From: Novosphingobium sp.
GTDB taxonomy: Bacteria; Pseudomonadota; Alphaproteobacteria; Sphingomonadales; Sphingomonadaceae
Direction of reading: 5' to 3'
Assembly (NCBI GenBank): GCA_017745295.1
Contig: JAGHZR010000029.1
Coordinates: 1-50,014 of the forward strand
DNA: 50,014 nt
The translations under genes and the position numbers were made by a program. The notes under the pieces were generated by a model. That model had not been told where the DNA came from. It worked only from the letters and a program-made list of their open reading frames with translations, and searched no databases. Positions 33,238-39,683 of the stretch are shown piece after piece. Position 1 is the stretch's first letter, and every line of letters starts with the position of its first letter.

Positions 33238-34830
33238 ATGGATGTCGAAATCGCCAAGCTGGCCCAACTCAGCCCCTTCGAGCTGAAAGACGAATTGATC
33301 AAACTGGCGGGAAGCGTCGAGAACCGGCTGATGCTGAACGCCGGACGAGGAAATCCGAACTTCCTTGCCACCATCCCTCGGCACGGGTTCTGGCAACTCG
33401 GGCTGTTCGCCATGCGCGAAGCGGAACGGTCTTTCGCCTATTTGCCGGAGGGCGTCGGCGGCTTGCCACGTCTCGTCGGTATCGAGGACAGGTTCGAGAT
33501 TTTCGCCCGTGAGAACGCGGAAGAAAAGGGCGTCAATTTCCTGGCCGGCGCCGTGTCCTACGTTCGCGATCATCTCGGCATGGACGCTTCCACATTCCTC
33601 TATGACATGTGCGAGGCGGTACTGGGATGCAACTATCCCGTGCCCGACCGCATGCTTCGGAGCGCCGAGCCCATCGTCGCGCATTATCTACGACAGGAGA
33701 TGGTGGGGGCCTACCCATTCATTGGCGAATTCGACATCTTCGCCACCGAGGGCGGTACCGCCGCCATGACATACATCTTCAATACCATGCGCGAAAACCG
33801 GCTGCTGTTACCCGGCGACAGTATCGCTATCGGCATGCCGATCTTCACGCCCTATATCGAAATCCCGGACCTCAACGACTACCGGCTCAAAAAAGTTCTG
33901 ATCGAAGCTGACCCCGCGCAGGGCTGGCAGTATCCCGCGTCCGAGATCGACAAACTTCGGGACCCCGCCGTCAAAGCCTTCTTCCTCGTCAATCCGAGCA
34001 ACCCGCCTTCCGCGCGCATCTCGACAAAGACGCTGGAGCAAATCGCGACGATCGTGAAGGATCGGCCCGATCTCATCCTACTGACGGACGACGTCTACGG
34101 CACCTTCGCGGACGAATTCGTATCGCTGTTCGCGGTGGCACCTCACAATACCATTCTCGTCTATTCCTATTCGAAATATTTCGGGGCGACGGGCTGGCGC
34201 CTCGGCACGATCGCGACACACAGCGACAATGTGCTCGACCGTGCGATCGCCGCCTTGCCGGAAGACGTGAAAAGGGAACTCGACGAGCGTTACTCGTCGA
34301 TCACCACCACGCCCCGCGATTTGAAATTCATCGATCGTCTCGTTGCCGACAGCCGCACCGTCGCACTCAACCATACGGCCGGTCTCTCGACGCCGCAGCA
34401 GGTGCAGATGGTACTGTTTTCACTCTTCGCGCTGATGGACATTCCCAACGCCTACAAGGCAGCGATGAAGCGCCTGATCCGCGGCCGTGAGCACGCGCTC
34501 TACCGCGAGATCGGGGTAACGCCTGACGCAAACCCGGACGACGTCGGATATTACACTCTACTTGATCTTGGTGATTTAAGCGCGAAGGCGTTCGGGAAGC
34601 CATTTGCGGAGTGGCTGCTGCGAACCGTCGAACCGCGCTCGCTGCTTTTCGAACTGGCGAAGGATTCCGGCGTAGTGCTGCTGCCTGGCACCGGTTTCGG
34701 CGGATTGACACCGGCGGGACGAGTTTCGCTCGCCAACCTCAATGAGACTGACTACGCGAAGATCGGCAAAGCAGCCAGAGCCTTGATCGAGAGATACTAT
34801 TTGAAATTCAACTCCAATAAGAATACATAA
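33238..34830 (+). CDS. aspD: Aspartate 4-decarboxylase (bifunctional aminotransferase)
   Basis: This 530-residue fold-type I PLP enzyme is the aspartate 4-decarboxylase that converts L-aspartate to L-alanine and CO2, with side aspartate aminotransferase activity. The Schiff-base lysine is K313 (YSYSKYFGATGWRLG), the cofactor aspartate is in LLTDDVYGTF, and R37 in LMLNAGRGNPNF matches the substrate-proximal arginine of characterised enzymes. The length is close to the 530-533 residues known for the family, including its characteristic long N-terminal extension. Decarboxylation consumes a cytoplasmic proton; coupled with electrogenic aspartate/alanine exchange this builds proton-motive force. 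It is the last gene of the four-gene operon. A ribosome site, CGGAG, precedes the ATG. Confidence 0.93.
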   Translation: MDVEIAKLAQLSPFELKDELIKLAGSVENRLMLNAGRGNPNFLATIPRHGFWQLGLFAMREAERSFAYLPEGVGGLPRLVGIEDRFEIFARENAEEKGVNFLAGAVSYVRDHLGMDASTFLYDMCEAVLGCNYPVPDRMLRSAEPIVAHYLRQEMVGAYPFIGEFDIFATEGGTAAMTYIFNTMRENRLLLPGDSIAIGMPIFTPYIEIPDLNDYRLKKVLIEADPAQGWQYPASEIDKLRDPAVKAFFLVNPSNPPSARISTKTLEQIATIVKDRPDLILLTDDVYGTFADEFVSLFAVAPHNTILVYSYSKYFGATGWRLGTIATHSDNVLDRAIAALPEDVKRELDERYSSITTTPRDLKFIDRLVADSRTVALNHTAGLSTPQQVQMVLFSLFALMDIPNAYKAAMKRLIRGREHALYREIGVTPDANPDDVGYYTLLDLGDLSAKAFGKPFAEWLLRTVEPRSLLFELAKDSGVVLLPGTGFGGLTPAGRVSLANLNETDYAKIGKAARALIERYYLKFNSNKNT

Positions 34831-35405
34831 GGTAAATTATAGCTGTAATTTTCTTTTAATATAATAGTAAATCTGTTGATTCATTAGGCAGTGCGATGGT
34901 CCATATTTTTTTGGGAGGTATCCACCACATCAGTTCAGGTTCCATCACCCACCTTCATTTCGTTCCGCGAGTTAGCGCTCACCGAACGAAAGTGTCCCGG
35001 GTCGCAATGTCAGCCGCTTGCGGAGGTAAAAATTCCTTTTTGAAGTCGGAATGCGAGGATTTAAGCTACCCGTTAAGCTGGATCTCGCGTTTCCTTCGAG
35101 TCGGACGGAACGGCAGCAACCCTCGCTTGCTGTTCGAAGCTGGATAGCCCGTCATCGGCCGGTCTTGGACGTCCAGGTTGGAAAAGCGGCCGGCATGCAC
35201 TTGGTGAATGGATGTCGGTGACCGAGCGTCTTTAAAGGGCCGAGTAATACGTGCCCCGGTTCATGGTGGGCGTGAAAGCGTCGATCTTCTGATTTGATCG
35301 GAAAGGTCTGGTGGGCAATTTCTTCATGAAATTGTCGATCAGATCGGATAGATATTCACACAGAATCGACCAAGCCCTGTTCGATCGGGAAAGGAAGGCC
35401 TTGCC
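34831..35405. other. Gap after the aspartate operon
   Basis: This 575-base gap begins with an A+T-rich stretch (34830-34890) that contains the short stem AAATTA-TAGCTG-TAATTT followed by TCTTTT, possibly a weak terminator for the operon. A plus-strand frame at 34896-35147 lacks codon bias and any family resemblance. A small inverted repeat CAATTTC-TTCAT-GAAATTG lies near 35315. Nothing else was identified. Confidence 0.4.
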
Positions 35406-36245
35406 GTGAAACGCCTCATCATCACTGCAGGTGGGCTTGCCTTGGCGCTGGGAGGGCAGACTTCATCGGCTCAGACCCCGTCAGGGCTCTCCGATCTCGT
35501 GGGTTCACGTGCGCCCGGCGCTGAAACCCAAATGAAGGCGCGTGGCTACGACCTTGTCAATGCACAGAAAGGCGATGATCGCAGCTACACCACCTGGTGG
35601 AATGGCGACAAGCGCCAGTGCGTCACTGTCGCGACGATGAACGGACGCTACGATTCCATCGCCGAGACGCTCGCTGCCGATTGCGGCCACAGCGCCGGTC
35701 GCGCTCAATCCGGCAACAGTGATCGCGGCTATCACCCGGACATCGGCTATGCGCCATCACGCAGCGGGCAACGCCAGTCACCAAGTTATGTCGAGGATCG
35801 CGATCGCTACCAAGTGAACAATCGATATGTCAATCTGGGGCTCGTGTGCTTCGGCGACGGTCAGCGCAGTGGGGTGTCGACGACGTACGGCTGGTCGTGG
35901 AATGCGCGGACGAACCGCTACGACTACGGCAACCGCACCGAAATGACCGGGCAGCAGTTCGATGCCTCGCTGATGCTTCAGTTCTGGGACGGTGGCGGGC
36001 GCATCCGCCTGCCCAAGAAGCTCGTTCCTCCCATCAACAGCCGGGGCAATGACGGTTGGTGGGATCTCTATGACGTGGATATGGGGCCGGACGTGATCCG
36101 GGCCAAATACCGTCTCAATGGTCTCAACAAGCCGCTGGTGACGATCAACCGCCGCAGCGGCCAGATCAGCATAGAGGGCACCGCGCCTTATGCGTTTCGC
36201 GGAGCCTGCGATCTGATCGACGGGCAGGAGCACCGACGCTTTTAA
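35406..36245 (+). CDS. Secreted hypothetical protein with SY-N-RQC motif domain
   Basis: This 279-residue exported protein has a signal peptide (MKRLIITAGGLALALGGQTS, cleaved near SSAQ). The N-terminal domain (about residues 28-95) reads MKARGYDLVNAQKGDDRSY, WWNGDKRQCVTVATMNGRYD, a pattern I recognise as a recurrent small domain in secreted proteobacterial proteins of unknown function. After a Ser/Gly/Gln-rich linker there is a second domain of about 140 residues with paired cysteines (LGLVCFGDGQRSG and RGACDLIDGQ) and beta-strand character. The start is a GTG with AAGGAAGG upstream. It probably acts in the periplasm. A frameshifted relative of its first domain lies just downstream on the other strand. 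Function unknown. Confidence 0.75.
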   Translation: MKRLIITAGGLALALGGQTSSAQTPSGLSDLVGSRAPGAETQMKARGYDLVNAQKGDDRSYTTWWNGDKRQCVTVATMNGRYDSIAETLAADCGHSAGRAQSGNSDRGYHPDIGYAPSRSGQRQSPSYVEDRDRYQVNNRYVNLGLVCFGDGQRSGVSTTYGWSWNARTNRYDYGNRTEMTGQQFDASLMLQFWDGGGRIRLPKKLVPPINSRGNDGWWDLYDVDMGPDVIRAKYRLNGLNKPLVTINRRSGQISIEGTAPYAFRGACDLIDGQEHRRF

Positions 36246-36278
36246 GGCCGCGCTATTCTCATGGCACTTGGGCGCGGT

Positions 36279-36579
36279 CTACATGTCCGCCATGTTCACG
36301 ACGCGACCATCCGCCACGCATCATCTGGATGCACTGGCGGATTTGGCGGTTGTACTGGACCGAGTAGGACGAATTGCCGCTCTGCAGGGCATCGACATCG
36401 ACGAAGCCGCGTTCGTGCATCTCCCCGTCGGCCGATAATCCGAGCGCCGACGGCTCCATCGACGTTGACCGAAGGGTCATGCCTGCCCGAGCCGGAATGG
36501 TGCCGTTGCGGTAGCTCGTATCGTGCCCGCGCTGCTTCACCCCGCTGTCATAACCGCGCGAATAAGGATCGGAGCGCAA
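36279..36579 (-). pseudogene. Frameshifted relative of the SY-N-RQC domain
   Basis: The minus strand encodes MHERGFVDVDALQSGNSSY and YNRQIRQCIQMM. This aligns without gaps to MKARGYDLVNAQKGDDRSY and WNGDKRQCVTVA of the protein at 35406-36245: shared Met, Arg-Gly, Val, Ala, Ser-Tyr, Asn and Arg-Gln-Cys. After RQCIQMM the frame as written diverges and continues to 36259. Skipping one base at about 36318 gives VADGRVVNMADM and a stop at 36279, the expected family continuation. The N-terminus is also doubtful: no signal peptide, and only a TTG at 36579 for a start. The likeliest explanation is a decayed paralogue; a sequencing error in an intact gene is the alternative. Confidence 0.55.
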
Positions 36580-36696
36580 GTATTTGTGATCGACCGCTGT
36601 TCGAGGACTTTCGTTTGAAAGCCGTCGGTTTCTCAGGCCGGTCTTGAGCGTTCAACATGAGGAAGCAGACGGACTGCAGCTGGAAACCGGAAATTT

Positions 36697-36813
36697 TCAG
36701 CTGAATGGCGGGAAAGGGTCGCGTTGCTGACCGTCGCGTTCGGCATCACTGTCGAAATAGCTGTCGTGGGGCTTGGCAGCTTCCGCTCTGTCAGGAGTGG
36801 TGTGGCTCGGCAT
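36697..36813 (-). CDS. Possible small protein downstream of DMP19 gene
   Basis: A 38-codon frame reads MPSHTTPDRAEAAKPHDSYF and ends RDPFPPFS. Codon third positions are mostly G or C as in neighbouring genes, and it lies 33 bases after the DMP19-family gene on the same strand, so it could be co-transcribed. The ribosome site is weak (GGATGAG, overlapping another ATG). I do not recognise a family, and chance is possible at this length. Confidence 0.3.
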   Translation of the reverse strand: MPSHTTPDRAEAAKPHDSYFDSDAERDGQQRDPFPPFS

Positions 36814-36846
36814 CGGTACTCATCCGGCGTGGCGCGCAGGCTTGCT

Positions 36847-37380
36847 TCAAGCCTGTTTCGCCTGATGCTTGAGAACCGCCTCGTTGAAGGCTTCTTTGGG
36901 AACTACGCTTACTCGCGGCGAGAGGCGGAGCCATGCAAGAGCATAGTCCCGAACTCGATGATCGCCTTTTTCAGCGAAGAACAGATCATCCAACTGGGTC
37001 AACATTGGTGGCTGGAATAGCGGCAGCTCCGACCAATTCAGCACGCGCGCGACTTCATCGGAATGGTGTTGCGTCCAAGCGATTGTCGATTCCACGAATC
37101 GCTCGTAAGGCTGCGCTCCAATCAGCCGCAGACCGTTCTGCGCCGCGATTGCGATCGGCCGCTGATTGTCGCTGTTGCTGACGAACTGGGCATGCCCGCC
37201 ATTGTTGACTTCCCCTTCATACCACAGAGCAAAATAGAGGTTCACAACCTCATCGATCCCATCGGGCGACCACAGAACCTCGCGCGGCGATGTGGTATCG
37301 ACGAGCCACCGAAAATTCTCGACCGCATCGGTCGCGTTTTCGAGTGCCCCCTCGGGCAGCAAGATCTCGGTCAGAATCAT
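36847..37380 (-). CDS. DMP19/DUF4375-family protein
   Basis: This 177-residue cytoplasmic protein carries the DMP19-type signature FALWYEGEVNNGGHAQFVSN near residue 50. That is the most conserved part of the family, followed by a helical region (AAQNGLRLIGAQPYERFVES, LDDLFFAEKGDHRVRDYALA). A Neisseria member has been described as a DNA-mimic that antagonises a transcription factor, but family members vary and no DNA-mimic acid cluster is obvious here. It is a single gene or the first of a two-gene unit with a possible 38-codon frame. No function can be assigned. Confidence 0.75.
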   Translation of the reverse strand: MILTEILLPEGALENATDAVENFRWLVDTTSPREVLWSPDGIDEVVNLYFALWYEGEVNNGGHAQFVSNSDNQRPIAIAAQNGLRLIGAQPYERFVESTIAWTQHHSDEVARVLNWSELPLFQPPMLTQLDDLFFAEKGDHRVRDYALAWLRLSPRVSVVPKEAFNEAVLKHQAKQA

Positions 37381-37707
37381 CGCACCACCATGTCTCCGCT
37401 GCTCACCACCACTGGCAACTGCCTTCCCTGCGAAAGACCGGGCTGAGGGATGGATGAGTATAGACGTGGACTCTTGTCAATGTAACGAGGCTTACTCAAA
37501 ATTCGGCGGTTAGCGCGAAGCGCGAGGGCCGGGAATTCACTAATAGTGGTCACACATAACCATCTGAACGAACATGGGGTAATCGCGGGAGCGCGTTACC
37601 TCATGTTCGTTCACCGAGTCGCCAGCGAGGATGAACGGCTAGGATTGGAACCTGTACGAACCCCCTGGCGTGAGATTGGCGAGCGAGGGATAGGTTCGAC
37701 CATCCCG
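37381..37707. other. Gap holding a large hairpin
   Basis: This 327-base gap lies downstream of the PepSY gene and upstream of the DMP19 gene, both on the minus strand. Its main content is the long hairpin at 37565-37613; no gene was identified. The DMP19 promoter should be in its lower-coordinate half. Confidence 0.4.
37565..37613. repeat. Long imperfect palindrome (22-bp stem)
   Basis: TGAACGAACATG (37565-37576) pairs perfectly with CATGTTCGTTCA (37602-37613). The stem continues through GGGTAA/TTACCT and CGCG/CGCG, with one G/T mismatch, one bulged base at 37583 and a GGAG loop at 37588-37591. It lies about 95 bases beyond the PepSY gene's stop. It could be a terminator or a REP-type mobile palindrome. 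Confidence 0.75.
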
Positions 37708-39093
37708 CTAAGCGATCAGGGTTCGTCCGGCGTAAAGCAGGATGGTGACCGCAAGCGTCAGCCACAGAGCCAGCCGACCGATGCGGCCAAGGCATGCCCC
37801 CGAAATCTGCCGGGCCAGTGCTGCCACCGCAATCGACACGGCCGTCAAAATCAGCCAAGCTCCCGTCAGCGGCGCAGTTGGCAGAAAGAAGGCCAGCATC
37901 GCCGTCAGCGCCAGCACCAAAGGCTGTCCCCAGCAGACGGCTGCCCAAATCCGTTCCCAGTGCGGTGCTGGAAGGCCTCGGTCGCGGCGGCGAGCGAGCC
38001 AGATCGTCACCCCGCTCGACGTCACTACGCAAAGCGCCAGGCCCAGCAAACCATAGGCGATCCGCACCGCCAATCCGCCGAACCAGCCGAAGTGCAATTG
38101 CCCGATGCCGCCGAGAATGCGGGTTCCGGCAACGATGTCGCGGGGGTGTTCCTCGTGGATCGTTCGGCCATGGGCGTCGAACTGCACTTCGTCCTGCGCA
38201 ACCAGCAGCTTCGTACGGCGGCCGTGGACGGTGAGGCGCATGTCCGCCCGCCCCGGACGTTCGAGGACGATGTTGTCCGGCTCGGAGCCCTGCAAACGCG
38301 TGCGGGCCTGAGCGATCAAGGCGGTGAGATCGGGCATCGGCACCGCGCGGGCATCGACCGGGGGTGGCGGATCGATGAACAGCGCATAGACCCGGGTCAT
38401 GTCGCCGCGATAGAGCAGCAGCGACAGCACGGCGACGATCAGCGTGCTGAGGCCAAGCAGCGCACCGGTCAGCGCCAGCGTGAAATGGAAGGGAAGCGCC
38501 CAGACGCCAAGGCGGTTGTGGAGGTCCGCTTCCTGCAGGCGGCGCGATCCGCCGAGCCGCAGATGGAAAGCGTCACGCACCACGCGCGGGTGGGCAAGGA
38601 TGCCCGAAACCAGCGAGGAAAGCAGTGCCACGCCGGTCAGGCCGACGATGAACCCGCCCCAGCTTCGCGGCAGGTGCAGGCAGATGTGCAGGGCAATCAG
38701 GAACTCGGTCCAGACGGCTTCCAGCGACGAGAGCGTGCCGTCCTCGGCCACGGCCCAGTTGCGCTCGAAATCGGGCTTGTAGGCGACGAGCGTGGCGCCC
38801 TCCTTGGCCGGACCCGGCAGTGTCAGGTAGAGCGCGGCGTCGGCCGGAGCTTGCTTCGCAGCCAGCGTCAGCGCACGGGCGGCCGCTGCATCGGACAAAT
38901 GGGTGGCGACGGGCGTGCCGGGCACCTCCAGTCGCTGGAGATCGGGGGCGAAGACCGCGATCGTGCCGGTCAGGCAGACGAGGTAGATGATCGCGGCAAA
39001 AGCCAGACCGAGCACCGAATGGCTGCTGAGCACCGAGCGGACCGTCTCGGGCGAGATCGGCCAGCGCCACTGTTTCTTGCGGGTATTGCTCAT
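37708..39093 (-). CDS. PepSY-associated TM protein (putative iron-chelate reductase/uptake)
   Basis: This 461-residue inner-membrane protein of the PepSY_TM family has a first transmembrane helix (VLGLAFAAIIYLVCLTGTIA), a periplasmic PepSY-type region, then HICLHLPRSWGGFIVGLTGV, further helices with conserved histidines (WALPFHFTLALTGALLG; IGQLHFGWFGGL) and a C-terminal multi-helix region. Such proteins are found beside TonB-dependent receptors and are implicated in reduction or release of imported ferric chelates. The ATG at 39093 is chosen because it overlaps the upstream gene's stop (ATGA) and gives MSNTRKKQWRWP; upstream in-frame codons belong to the other gene. Last gene of the three-gene operon. 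Confidence 0.82.
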   Translation of the reverse strand: MSNTRKKQWRWPISPETVRSVLSSHSVLGLAFAAIIYLVCLTGTIAVFAPDLQRLEVPGTPVATHLSDAAAARALTLAAKQAPADAALYLTLPGPAKEGATLVAYKPDFERNWAVAEDGTLSSLEAVWTEFLIALHICLHLPRSWGGFIVGLTGVALLSSLVSGILAHPRVVRDAFHLRLGGSRRLQEADLHNRLGVWALPFHFTLALTGALLGLSTLIVAVLSLLLYRGDMTRVYALFIDPPPPVDARAVPMPDLTALIAQARTRLQGSEPDNIVLERPGRADMRLTVHGRRTKLLVAQDEVQFDAHGRTIHEEHPRDIVAGTRILGGIGQLHFGWFGGLAVRIAYGLLGLALCVVTSSGVTIWLARRRDRGLPAPHWERIWAAVCWGQPLVLALTAMLAFFLPTAPLTGAWLILTAVSIAVAALARQISGACLGRIGRLALWLTLAVTILLYAGRTLIA

Positions 39094-39683
39094 GCCGCCG
39101 CTCCCGAAATCATGCCGCCCAGAATGGCGAGGGCGAACCCGGCCGCACTCGTGCCGACCAGCACGGCGGTTGCGCGAAGCAGTCGGCGGTCGGCCAGGGT
39201 CCAGGTCATCGCCAGCCCCCACAAGACCGGCATGAGCAGGCCGCCGATGACGATGCGGGTGCGCGGATCGCCGGGCATGTAGACGGTCACGCAGAAGGCG
39301 ACCGCCATGGCCGCGGTCATGCCGAGCGGGCCCGCGAGCAAAGTGCGCAGCACGCCGCGCCAGAACCGACCCGGCTCTTCCAGTGGCTCAGGCGCCGCGT
39401 CGATTTCACGCACGCGGGCGGCCTTGCGGCGCACCCGGCCCTGCCAGACCACGCCGAGCGCGCCGATTCCCTCCATCGCGAGAGCCAGCGCCGTGCCCTT
39501 GACCGGCCCGATTACGCAGGCCGCGGCTATGACGAGGCCAAGCAGAATCGCCCAGCCTCCGGCCAGCAACGCCGGTGCGGTACCTTCACGCCGCTGCCAC
39601 GAGGCGCGCAGCAGGACAGCGCCGAGCGCGCCGCCTGCCAGTATCAGGAGGCTGGCGGTCCAGATCCCCAATGGCCAGATCAC
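39090..39683 (-). CDS. Hypothetical multi-pass membrane protein of the receptor operon
   Basis: This 197-residue inner-membrane protein has about five or six hydrophobic helices (IWTASLLILAGGALGAVLL, LLAGGWAILLGLVIAAACVI, LVGTSAAGFALAILGGMISG) and a basic loop (GRVRRKAARVREID). A GTG at 39681-39683 overlaps the TonB receptor's TGA (GTGA) and is the best start, since upstream of it the frame lies antisense-free inside receptor coding sequence and is not coding. Its stop overlaps the start of the PepSY gene (ATGA). I do not recognise the family; by position it may play the part of DUF3649/DUF3325-type small proteins found in similar iron operons. Confidence 0.7.
   Translation of the reverse strand: MIWPLGIWTASLLILAGGALGAVLLRASWQRREGTAPALLAGGWAILLGLVIAAACVIGPVKGTALALAMEGIGALGVVWQGRVRRKAARVREIDAAPEPLEEPGRFWRGVLRTLLAGPLGMTAAMAVAFCVTVYMPGDPRTRIVIGGLLMPVLWGLAMTWTLADRRLLRATAVLVGTSAAGFALAILGGMISGAAA

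Noticed and set aside
34896..35147. Open frame of 83 codons after the aspartate operon
   Set aside because: The codon usage does not match neighbouring genes, there is no ribosome site and no family resemblance.
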